Assembly: GCA_012798865.1 (NCBI GenBank) | Contig: JAAZMK010000079.1 | Location: forward strand, 1-14,566 | Reading direction: 5' to 3' | Source: Clostridiaceae bacterium | Lineage (GTDB): Bacteria; Bacillota; Clostridia; Saccharofermentanales; DTU023 | Length of the DNA stretch: 14,566 nucleotides | Shown: piece by piece, positions 1-7,413 of the stretch | Numbering within the stretch: the first letter of the stretch is position 1 | Layout of the letters: every line of letters begins with the position of its first letter | Position numbers and translations under genes: made by a program | Notes under the pieces: generated by a model | Databases searched by the model: none | What the model saw: the letters and a program-made list of their open reading frames with translations, nothing else | What the model was told of the DNA's origin: nothing

Positions 1-1
1 C

Positions 2-640
2 GTAGATAGCACGTTTCGCATTCCGTATGGCGACTGGCGCTTTGTCGGCGATGGTGTTTGCAATCTCCATCGCACGATCGAGAAGCGTCTCGACATCCGT
101 GATCTCGGCGACAATTCCGAGCGCCAACGCTTGCTCGGCGTTGAGGCGTCTGCCGGTGAAAATCAAATCGCAAGCGACCATCGGTCCGGCGAGGCGCGCG
201 ATGCGCTGTGTTCCGCCAAAGCCGGGAGTGATGCCGAGACCCGTCTCCGGGAAAGCGAATCGCGCCTTCGCGGAGGCGATGATCAGGTCACAAGCGAGAG
301 CCAGTTCAAAACCGCCGCCAAGGGCGAAACCGTTCACGGCAGCGATTGTCGGCACTGGGAACGATGAGAGTTTTTCCATCGTCTCGTGTCCCGCGCGTGC
401 GAAGGACACCGCTTCTTCCCGCGTCAATTCCGCCATCTCGCCGATATCCGCACCGGCGACGAAAGCGCGATCGCCGGCTCCCGTGACCACAAGGACCCTT
501 AAATCGCTGTCTTCCGCAAGCGCATCGAGCGCATCCGACAATTCCTTAAGGACTGCCGTGTTCAACGCGTTCAGCCCCTCCGGTCTGTTTATCGTGAGAA
601 GCGCGACGGTTTCTTTCTTTTCAACTTTTACCAATGTCAT
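2..640 (-). CDS. crt: Enoyl-CoA hydratase / crotonase, 3' end cut off by window edge
   Basis: The frame is open from an ATG at 640 to the left edge (213 codons). The family is about 260 residues long, so roughly the last 45 are missing. The protein shows the crotonase oxyanion-hole and active-site region: an AGADIGEM motif near residues 62-69, NGFALGGGFELALACD near 103-118 with catalytic-type Glu112, and FPETGLGITPGFGGTQR near 130-146 with Glu132. Both glutamates expected of a hydratase are present. An AGGAGA ribosome site (646-651) lies 5 nt before the ATG. In this operon the natural job is hydration of crotonyl-CoA, the product of Kal, to 3-hydroxybutyryl-CoA for Hbd. The family is well supported. 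The exact substrate is inferred from context. Confidence 0.92.
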   Translation of the reverse strand, partial: MTLVKVEKKETVALLTINRPEGLNALNTAVLKELSDALDALAEDSDLRVLVVTGAGDRAFVAGADIGEMAELTREEAVSFARAGHETMEKLSSFPVPTIAAVNGFALGGGFELALACDLIIASAKARFAFPETGLGITPGFGGTQRIARLAGPMVACDLIFTGRRLNAEQALALGIVAEITDVETLLDRAMEIANTIADKAPVAIRNAKRAIY

Positions 641-669
641 GTTTCTCTCCTGCACTTAGCCTGTCGACA

Positions 670-692
670 TCGCGGAAACAACTCATCCGCGA
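670..692 (-). promoter_or_regulatory. Hairpin in the leader of the crotonase gene
   Basis: A 7-bp perfect inverted repeat (TCGCGGA / TCCGCGA, 670-676 and 686-692) with a 9-nt loop lies about 30 nt upstream of the crotonase ATG. It has no following T-run, so it does not look like a terminator. It may be an mRNA stability or processing hairpin or a protein site. The stem is seen directly; its role is unknown. Confidence 0.4.
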
Positions 693-727
693 CTGACACC
701 GTGATCTTTCAAAGTGATCTAGGTATA

Positions 728-741
728 GCAATATATATTGC
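728..741. repeat. 14-bp perfect palindrome after the thiolase gene
   Basis: GCAATATATATTGC reads the same on both strands and sits 10 bp beyond the thiolase stop codon, in the 111-nt gap before the crotonase gene. It is A+T-rich compared with its surroundings. On the minus strand it is followed by a poor extended -10-like TGCTATACC, so it could belong to a weak internal promoter or an operator. No function can be shown from the sequence. Confidence 0.35.
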
Positions 742-751
742 CCTTAATGAA

Positions 752-1930
752 TTATGCACGCTCAACAATCGTTGCGATGCCCTGACCGCCACCGATGCAA
801 AGCGACGCGAGTCCGCGTTTAGCATTGCGCCTTTGCATCTCGTACAACAACGTGACGAGAATGCGGGCTCCGGAGGCGCCGATCGGGTGTCCGATGGCGA
901 TGGCGCCGCCGTTGACGTTGACTTTATCCTGATCGACACCGAGTTCGCGTACGACGGCGACGGCCTGAGAGGCAAACGCCTCGTTGAATTCAAACAGATC
1001 GATCTCATCGAGTGTCAACCCCGTGCGCTCCAGTATCGCTTTCGTCGCATAGTACGGTCCCATTCCCATATAGGCGGGGTCGAGCCCTACCGACACGCCC
1101 GCTCGAATGGTAGCGATCGGCTCAATGCCGAGCTCATCTGCCTTGTCGCGGCTCATGATGACAAACGCCGCCGCGCCGTCGTTGATGCCCGACGCGTTGC
1201 CTGCAGTGACCGTTCCGTCCTTTTTGAAAGCAGGGCGCAGTTTTTGAAACCCTTCGATGGTCGAATCGGGACGAGGATGCTCGTCCACATCGAAATCATA
1301 CTCGCGACGCCTTTCTGTGATGTGTACGGCGACAATTTCGTCCTTAAAGCGACCGCTCTCGATCGCATCCTTCACCTTTAACTGACTTGACAAGGCGAAC
1401 GCATCTTGGTCTTCGCGGGAAATCCCATACTTCTCCGCCACGTTCTCCGCCGTGACCCCCATATGATAATCGCCGAAAATATCCCAAAGACCGTCCTTGA
1501 CCATGCTGTCTTCGAGCGTGCCGTTCCCCATTCTGTAACCGTATCGCGCCTTGTCGAGCAGAAACGGCGCTGCCGACATATTCTCCATGCCGCCGGCGAT
1601 GACGACATCGACTTCACCGCTGCGGATCAGCGACACGGCAAGATTGACAGCTTTCAATCCCGAGCCGCAGACATTGTTGATCGTCGTCGCGGGAACGCTC
1701 GGAGGCAGTCCGGCTGCCATGGCGGATTGACGCGCGACGTTCTGTCCTTGACCGGCAGCAAGCACACAGCCCATCAGAACTTCATCGACTAAATCGCCGC
1801 CGATTCCCGCGCGTGTCAACGCTTCACGCATCACAACCTCTCCGAGCTTTACAACGGGCACCGACGCGAGCGTTCCTCCAAATTTACCGACTGCCGTACG
1901 GCAGGCACTTGCAATCACAACTTCTTTCAT
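752..1930 (-). CDS. thlA: Acetyl-CoA acetyltransferase (thiolase II)
   Basis: A 392-residue biosynthetic-type thiolase, the usual family length. All catalytic residues are visible: the acyl-accepting Cys88 in NNVCGSGLKAV, His348 in the GGAIAIGHPIGASGAR block, and Cys378 in CIGGGQG. It catalyses reversible thiolysis of acetoacetyl-CoA to two acetyl-CoA. Here it should serve acetoacetyl-CoA from both AacS and Hbd. It begins 18 nt after hbd, which suggests co-translation. Its own ribosome site is weak (GGAC about 10 nt upstream of the ATG). The gene symbol is by function; atoB would serve as well. Confidence 0.96.
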   Translation of the reverse strand: MKEVVIASACRTAVGKFGGTLASVPVVKLGEVVMREALTRAGIGGDLVDEVLMGCVLAAGQGQNVARQSAMAAGLPPSVPATTINNVCGSGLKAVNLAVSLIRSGEVDVVIAGGMENMSAAPFLLDKARYGYRMGNGTLEDSMVKDGLWDIFGDYHMGVTAENVAEKYGISREDQDAFALSSQLKVKDAIESGRFKDEIVAVHITERRREYDFDVDEHPRPDSTIEGFQKLRPAFKKDGTVTAGNASGINDGAAAFVIMSRDKADELGIEPIATIRAGVSVGLDPAYMGMGPYYATKAILERTGLTLDEIDLFEFNEAFASQAVAVVRELGVDQDKVNVNGGAIAIGHPIGASGARILVTLLYEMQRRNAKRGLASLCIGGGQGIATIVERA

Positions 1931-1948
1931 CGTTAATCGTCCATTCTT

Positions 1949-2794
1949 TTATTTCTTGTATTGATAAAATCCTTCACCCGATTTTCTGCCGAGCTTGCCG
2001 GCGCGCACAAGACGTTTCAACATAAGACTCGGTCTGTATTTCGGGTCACCCGTCTCGCTGTACAGGACTTCCATAATTGCCAACACGATGTCGATGCCAA
2101 CGAAGTCAGCGAGCTCGAGCGGTCCCATCGGATGGTTCGCTCCCAGTTTCATCGCCTGGTCGATGTCCTCGCGACTTGCGACGCCGCGATCCAACAGCTC
2201 GACCGCCTCGTTGATCATCGGAATCAGGATGCGGTTGACGATAAATCCCGGACTCTCGCGGCAGATGACAGGTTCTTTGCCGATCGAACGCACAAGGTCA
2301 AGCGCAACTCCCATCGTCTCCTCGCTCGTGGAATCTCCGCGAATGATCTCGACGAGCTTCATCACGGGCGCAGGATTAAAGAAATGAATACCTAGAAACT
2401 GCTCCTCGTGTTGAAGACCGCTCGCCATCTCCGTAATGGAGAGCGAAGAGGTGTTGCTGCCGAACAGGCAATCGGGAGCGCAAATGGCATCGAGCGCTTC
2501 GAAAAGTTCGCGTTTGGCGCTCATATCCTCAAAAATCGCCTCCAGAACGAGCGACGCGTCGGATGCGTCGTTCAAATCGACAGAGCGCGAGAGGCGCGAG
2601 AGTGCCGCGTTGACTTCTTCCGCCGTCATTCGCCCTCTCTCTTCCTGTCTTCTCAGTTGTTTTTCGATCATCGCATACCCGCGATCGACGAACTCCATCG
2701 TCCGGTCGAACATGACGACTTCGTGACCGCTGACCGCAAACGTCTGCGCAATCCCTGCTCCCATCGTGCCGCAACCTGCCAAAAACACTTTCAT
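1949..2794 (-). CDS. hbd: 3-hydroxybutyryl-CoA dehydrogenase
   Basis: A 281-residue protein of the short bacterial 3-hydroxyacyl-CoA dehydrogenase family. The N-terminal Rossmann motif is GCGTMGAGIAQ (residues 7-17), and Asp30 at the end of the second strand fits NAD(H) preference. The catalytic pair is His137 in GIHFFNPAPVMKLVEI and Glu149. The C-terminal dimerisation domain ends in the usual GxGFYxY-type tail (EGFYQYKK). It interconverts 3-hydroxybutyryl-CoA and acetoacetyl-CoA, linking the crotonyl-CoA branch to the thiolase. An AAAGGGA ribosome site precedes the ATG. The gap of 141 nt upstream to aacS shows no clear terminator or promoter. Confidence 0.96.
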   Translation of the reverse strand: MKVFLAGCGTMGAGIAQTFAVSGHEVVMFDRTMEFVDRGYAMIEKQLRRQEERGRMTAEEVNAALSRLSRSVDLNDASDASLVLEAIFEDMSAKRELFEALDAICAPDCLFGSNTSSLSITEMASGLQHEEQFLGIHFFNPAPVMKLVEIIRGDSTSEETMGVALDLVRSIGKEPVICRESPGFIVNRILIPMINEAVELLDRGVASREDIDQAMKLGANHPMGPLELADFVGIDIVLAIMEVLYSETGDPKYRPSLMLKRLVRAGKLGRKSGEGFYQYKK

Positions 2795-2935
2795 TTTCTA
2801 TCCCTTTCTATTTCGGTCAAAAAATATGTCGAACACGCCTATTATCTATCATGAGTCTGCCTTTGTGCGACAGCAGCTTCTTCTCCCGGATGCCCTCTAC
2901 CCGCTATGGCACAGGGTCACGGTTCGGGCAAACTA

Positions 2936-4930
2936 CTAGAACACGAGTTCGGATGCCATCGTCTCCGCTTCGGGCGCCTCCAAAAGCGGCAAAAGCGATT
3001 CGAAGAAATCCAGAATCTCCGGATTCTGAAGCGCATCGCGGTTCGTCACTTTGCGCCGATGCAAAATATTCGTCACGGCGCTTTCTACTATTTTACCGTT
3101 CAACGTCTTTGGAATGTCATTTGTCTCCATAATAAGCTTCGGGACGTGGCGAGGCGAGGCGTTCCTGCGAAGCTCCGCGCGAATCCGTTTGGCGACGTCA
3201 GCCGTCAAGACTTCCCCCTCTTTCATCTGTACGAACAAGATGACGCGCTCGTCGTCTTCATATTGTTGCCCAACAGCCAGCGAATCCTGTACCTCGTCGA
3301 CTTTTTGAACTTGCGCGTAAATTTCCGATGTGCCGATACGCACGCCGGACGGTTTCAGGATGGAATCGGATCGACCGTAAAAGGTCACGCCACCCGTATC
3401 GGAGTGTATTTCAATGTAATCGCCGTGACGCCATGCGCCGGGAAACACATCAAAATATGCGTCGTGATATTTCTGTCCGTCAGCGTCGTCCCAGAAATAG
3501 ATCGGCATGGACGGGATCGGGAACGTACAGACGAGCTCGCCCTGCTCGTCGAATACGGTCTCACCCTTGTCGTTGAACGCTTTGACCGGTTCACCGAGTC
3601 CAATACACTGCAACTCATTGCTGTAGACAGGTTCCAACGGATTGCCGAGACAAAAACACCCGTTGATGTCGGTGCCGCCCGCAATCGAGCAGAAATGCAG
3701 ATCGCTCTTGATCGAATCGTAGACATACTTGAAGCCGGCGGCGGAAAGCGCGGAACCAGTCTGCGAGATGTTGCGGAGGTGCGAGAGATCGGCATGGTCT
3801 TTCGGCACGAACCCTTCCGCCATGAGGGCATGGATGTAACTTGCCGAAAGCCCGAAGAGCGTCACCTGCTCCTCTTCGAGAATTTTCCAAATCGCCGACG
3901 TGTCGGGGTAAGAGGGGTTGCCGTCGAACAGGACGAGTGAACACCCCGTCCCGAGCGCGGCGAGCATCCAGTTCCACATCATCCACGAGCACGTCGTGAT
4001 GTAGAGCATGCGGTCTTTTTCCGTCACATCGTGATGCAGCGAGATTTCCTTGAGTTGATTAATGAGAAGACCCGCTTGAGATTGCACCATGCATTTCGGT
4101 TTTCCCGTCGTCCCCGAAGAGAACATCACGACGAGCGGGTGCGAGGCGGGCAGTTGTTCATACGCAAACGATTCCGGCGCGGCGGCAAGGTATTCATCCC
4201 AACCGACGCCGTTCGGTACCGCTCGAACTTGGTCGCGGTCGCCGGCATAATGTGCGAAAATAACACGCTCCACGCTGGGGATACCGGCAGCCACTTCAGC
4301 GGCGCGTTCCGTCACGTCGAAAGGACGACCTTTGTACGTATAACCGTCCACAGTGAAAAGGAGCTTAGGCTCGATTTGTCCGAGTCGGTCGATCGCCGCC
4401 GTCGGTCCGATATCCGTGGCGCAAGAACACCAGACGGCTCCGACGGCGGAAGCTGCCAGCATCGCGATAATGGTCTCCGGCATATTGGGCATATACGCGG
4501 CGACGGTATCACCGGGTTCAATTCCTTCCGCCCGCATAGAAGTGGCGAGACGCTCAATCTCGTCACGAAGTTCGCGCCAGGTGAGTGTGCGGCGCGTGTG
4601 GTTCTCGCCTCTGAAAATGATGGCGATCTTATCACTTCGTCTATCGCGGAGCATATTCTCCGCATAGTTCAGTTTTGCGCCTGGAAACCACTCCGCCCCC
4701 GGGAACTTCGACAAGTCGTCGACGACCGCGTCGTAATGGCGCGATGTAATAATGTCGAAGAAAAACCACAGTTCATCCCAGAACAATTCCGGGTTGTCGA
4801 TGCTCCATTGATGCAGTTCGCGATAGCCGGAAAAAGTCAAGCCTCGACGCTCTTCTAACTGCTTCATAAAAGACTTCATTTCCGACGCATTGATGCGAGC
4901 CTCGCTCGGTCGCCACAAGATTTCCCTCAC
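2936..4930 (-). CDS. aacS: Acetoacetyl-CoA synthetase (acetoacetate-CoA ligase)
   Basis: An ANL-superfamily acyl-CoA synthetase of about 664 residues, the length of acetoacetyl-CoA synthetases. Visible motifs are the phosphate loop FSSGTTGKPK, a GGTDINGCF block typical of this subfamily, a KPSGVRIGTSEIY stretch, and a C-terminal TLNGKIVE with the catalytic Lys near residue 613. It makes acetoacetyl-CoA from acetoacetate, CoA and ATP, giving AMP and PPi. I chose GTG at 4930 because AGAAGGAG (4939-4946) lies 8 nt upstream. An in-frame GTG three codons earlier overlaps that ribosome site. Lysine fermenters usually activate the acetoacetate made by Kce with a CoA-transferase, so this gene is the notable substitution in the operon. 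It sits 100 nt after kamE. Confidence 0.93.
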   Translation of the reverse strand: MREILWRPSEARINASEMKSFMKQLEERRGLTFSGYRELHQWSIDNPELFWDELWFFFDIITSRHYDAVVDDLSKFPGAEWFPGAKLNYAENMLRDRRSDKIAIIFRGENHTRRTLTWRELRDEIERLATSMRAEGIEPGDTVAAYMPNMPETIIAMLAASAVGAVWCSCATDIGPTAAIDRLGQIEPKLLFTVDGYTYKGRPFDVTERAAEVAAGIPSVERVIFAHYAGDRDQVRAVPNGVGWDEYLAAAPESFAYEQLPASHPLVVMFSSGTTGKPKCMVQSQAGLLINQLKEISLHHDVTEKDRMLYITTCSWMMWNWMLAALGTGCSLVLFDGNPSYPDTSAIWKILEEEQVTLFGLSASYIHALMAEGFVPKDHADLSHLRNISQTGSALSAAGFKYVYDSIKSDLHFCSIAGGTDINGCFCLGNPLEPVYSNELQCIGLGEPVKAFNDKGETVFDEQGELVCTFPIPSMPIYFWDDADGQKYHDAYFDVFPGAWRHGDYIEIHSDTGGVTFYGRSDSILKPSGVRIGTSEIYAQVQKVDEVQDSLAVGQQYEDDERVILFVQMKEGEVLTADVAKRIRAELRRNASPRHVPKLIMETNDIPKTLNGKIVESAVTNILHRRKVTNRDALQNPEILDFFESLLPLLEAPEAETMASELVF

Positions 4931-4963
4931 TCTTTCCACTCCTTCTCATTTGTGTACACCTTG

Positions 4964-4974
4964 CGCGGAAACAA
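4964..4974 (-). repeat. 11-bp motif shared with the crotonase leader
   Basis: The minus-strand word TTGTTTCCGCG occurs here 33 nt upstream of the aacS start and again at 671-681, 30 nt upstream of the crotonase start. There it forms the 3' half of the hairpin. Two similarly placed copies in two short gaps suggest a shared regulatory or RNA-processing site, but chance is not excluded. Confidence 0.3.
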
Positions 4975-5030
4975 AGTGCTTTACCCGACCGGGTGAATTC
5001 TATCTCTTTACTCGTACCGTTCCGACCCGG

Positions 5031-5834
5031 TCACGTAAGCGAAAGGTTTTCCTCCGCCTGTCGTCTCTTGTCAAGTTCCGTCACGAAATAACTTGCGACG
5101 TCATCCGCATATTTGCCGGGACCGAATCCCGCGTCGCAGCCGAGTTCCTTCGCCAACTCGTGCGTCACGCGCGGACCGCCGAGAATAAGCAGAAAGCGCT
5201 CCCGCACCGATTCAGCTTCCAACAACTCGACAAGCTCCGTCACATTTTGGATGTGAACGTCCTTTTGCGTCACCGTCTGCGAGACGAGCATGACGTCGGC
5301 GTCGAACGCGATCGCTTCGCGAATGAACTCTTCGTTCGGTACTTGACTTCCGAGATTGAGCGTTTCGACCATGTCGTAACGCTCCAACCCGAAGTGACCG
5401 GCGTAACCCTTCATATTCATAATGGCGTCGATTCCGACCGTATGCGCGTCGGTTCCGGTACTCGCTCCGATCACTTTGATTTTACGACCGAAACGCTCGC
5501 GTATCATGGCATCCGTCTCCTCCATGCTCATGACATGAACATCGACCGTTTGGACCTTTATCTTTGAATAATCGATTCCCTTTTCATGCGATCCGTAGGC
5601 GACAAAAAACGTGAATCCCTCGTCGAGCGCCTCGTGCCACGCGATCACTGGGTCCGTTAACCCCATGGAGAGCATGATTTCTCTTGCGGCTTCGACGGCG
5701 CGATCGCCGTCGGGCACGGGCAACGTGAAACTCACCTGAACGCGACCGTCATTCATCGTGTCGCCGTAAGGTTTCACTCGGTGTTGAGTCGACATCGCGT
5801 CTTCCCCCTCGTGTTCCGGTATCCGATGTTTCAT
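5031..5834 (-). CDS. kamE: Lysine 5,6-aminomutase, beta subunit (B12-binding)
   Basis: A 267-residue small subunit of the B12- and PLP-dependent enzyme that moves the terminal amino group of beta-lysine (or D-lysine) to C5. It carries the family's RVKPYGDTMNDG segment near residue 19. The base-off/His-on cobalamin motif DAHTVG has Asp129, His131 and Gly134, followed by an SQTVTQ loop (Ser185) and a GG turn at 219-220. Lys142 in NMKGYAGHFG matches the lysine that forms the internal aldimine with PLP in the Clostridium sticklandii enzyme. The ATG lies 1 nt after the kamD stop, so the subunits are translationally coupled. A second in-frame ATG (codon 14) also has a purine-rich site ahead of it, but the longer form fits the family length. 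Confidence 0.97.
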   Translation of the reverse strand: MKHRIPEHEGEDAMSTQHRVKPYGDTMNDGRVQVSFTLPVPDGDRAVEAAREIMLSMGLTDPVIAWHEALDEGFTFFVAYGSHEKGIDYSKIKVQTVDVHVMSMEETDAMIRERFGRKIKVIGASTGTDAHTVGIDAIMNMKGYAGHFGLERYDMVETLNLGSQVPNEEFIREAIAFDADVMLVSQTVTQKDVHIQNVTELVELLEAESVRERFLLILGGPRVTHELAKELGCDAGFGPGKYADDVASYFVTELDKRRQAEENLSLT

Positions 5835-5835
5835 A

Positions 5836-7401
5836 TTACTTTTGCTCCCCTTTTTGCTCAGCTAAAAACAAGTCGACAAAGGGATTGTCGTAGCGTTCGC
5901 TTTTTGCGATGACGCCGTCGAGCCCCTTTCCACCTGTAGGGCGACGCTTGATGCCTGCGAACAGACCCATCTCGATCGCATGAAAAAGCCCATCGACACG
6001 AATGTTTTCCAAAAGCTCCAGCGCCTCGCTTAAGACTTGATCGGCGCGCCGCTCCATCAGGCCGCCTTCCTTGTATTCAATTTCCGATGAGAAATCAGCC
6101 ATCGCGCGCTTGATGTATTGGGCATTCTCAATCGCCAACGCGCGATCGGACATATGCGGCGTATGGATCGCTTCCGTCATCATGCCCAGCAAGAGAAAGC
6201 GCTGATCCGTCAGGACCGTCACGGCATTGAACAGCGCGTCTTGAATATGCCCCCTGAAAATATTCCCTGTCATGTATTTCGTCGGAGGCATATACTTAAG
6301 AGGCGCTTTCGGGAAAATCTGTCGCGCCATTTGCGCCTGTGCAAGCTCATAGACAAAAGAGTTTTCTAATTCCGGATTCATTTCAAAGGCGTGCCCGAGC
6401 CCCATCTGTTCCTCCGCCATTCCGGCGCGCAGCGCAAACTGCTCATTGATAAACTGTGAAGCGAGCACCGTGTGCGCCGCCTCCCACGCGTCTGCCGTCG
6501 TCAGATAATTGTCTTCGCCCGTATTGATGATGATGCCGGCGGCTCCGTTTACCATGCGCGAAAAGCTCTGATCGATGAGTGTGCGCTGCATGTTGATGTC
6601 GCGGAACAAAATCCCGTAAAGCGCGTCATTCAGCATGACGTCGAGACGCTCAAAGGCTCCCATGACCGCGATCTCGGGCATACAGAGCCCCGAGCAGTAA
6701 TTGCATAGTCGCACGTAACGACCGAGATCGTCACCGACTTCATCGAGCGCCGCGCGCATCAGCCGAAAGTTCTCCTGCGTCGCCATTGTTCCGCCGAAAC
6801 CCTCCGTCGTCGCGCCATAGGGGACATAGTCGAGCAGACTCTGCCCTGTCGTCCTGATCACGGCGATCACGTCGGCGCCTTGGCGCGCGGCGGCCTTCGC
6901 CTGCACGATATCCTCGTATATATTGCCGGTCGCCACGATGGCGTAGAGAAGCGGACTCGGCCGCTCACCGAATTGCTCTATCTTTTCGTTGCGGAATCTC
7001 TTGTTGTCTCGTATGCGGTCGAGCGCTTTTTCCGCATGTTCTCTCGCCCAGAGCGAGCAGGCATAGGGATCGGCATGTTCCAAACGTGTGAGATCGACGT
7101 CACCCGCCGCGATTCCTTCGGCGAGTTCCTGCTGAGATAAACCGGACGACAGAACGCCTTGAGCGAGCCAGTAGGCGACACCTTCGCCTAAGACATTTTT
7201 GTCTTTCAAGTGGTCGACGACGATATTGGAGAGCGGAACGTCGAACGCGTCGACACCGTCGATCCCGAACAGGCGCGCGACGGATCGTTCGACCGTCACC
7301 GTTGTGAACCGACTGAGTTGGTCGTTGACATCGTCGGCGATGGCAGAAGAAGCTTCCCGCGCTTTTGCCACCTTATCCCAATTGATTCTCAATTCCGCCA
7401 T
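5836..7401 (-). CDS. kamD: Lysine 5,6-aminomutase, alpha subunit (PLP-binding TIM barrel)
   Basis: 521 residues, close to the 516 of the C. sticklandii KamD. The PLP/substrate pocket residues I recall from the crystal structure are all present one position earlier: Arg183 and Ser188 in IRTTGQS, Ser237 in NYCSGLC, Tyr262 in ALYGI, and Asp297-Asn298 in GEDNY. It pairs with KamE to form the alpha2beta2 enzyme converting 3,6- to 3,5-diaminohexanoate. The ATG is preceded by AGGGGG within the 12-nt gap after kamC. No frameshift or missing core residue is seen. Confidence 0.97.
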   Translation of the reverse strand: MAELRINWDKVAKAREASSAIADDVNDQLSRFTTVTVERSVARLFGIDGVDAFDVPLSNIVVDHLKDKNVLGEGVAYWLAQGVLSSGLSQQELAEGIAAGDVDLTRLEHADPYACSLWAREHAEKALDRIRDNKRFRNEKIEQFGERPSPLLYAIVATGNIYEDIVQAKAAARQGADVIAVIRTTGQSLLDYVPYGATTEGFGGTMATQENFRLMRAALDEVGDDLGRYVRLCNYCSGLCMPEIAVMGAFERLDVMLNDALYGILFRDINMQRTLIDQSFSRMVNGAAGIIINTGEDNYLTTADAWEAAHTVLASQFINEQFALRAGMAEEQMGLGHAFEMNPELENSFVYELAQAQMARQIFPKAPLKYMPPTKYMTGNIFRGHIQDALFNAVTVLTDQRFLLLGMMTEAIHTPHMSDRALAIENAQYIKRAMADFSSEIEYKEGGLMERRADQVLSEALELLENIRVDGLFHAIEMGLFAGIKRRPTGGKGLDGVIAKSERYDNPFVDLFLAEQKGEQK

Positions 7402-7413
7402 GGATTCCCCCTA

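Noticed and set aside
27..659. Long rightward open frame at the left end
   Set aside because: It lies antisense to an intact crotonase reading frame with all active-site motifs and resembles no protein family.
726..743. Sigma-54-like GG...GC promoter on the minus strand before the crotonase gene
   Set aside because: The GG and GC doublets are 11 bp apart instead of the strict 10, and the match is explained by the palindrome.
4931..4939. First in-frame GTG of aacS at 4939
   Set aside because: It overlaps the AGAAGGAG ribosome site. The GTG at 4930 is correctly spaced.
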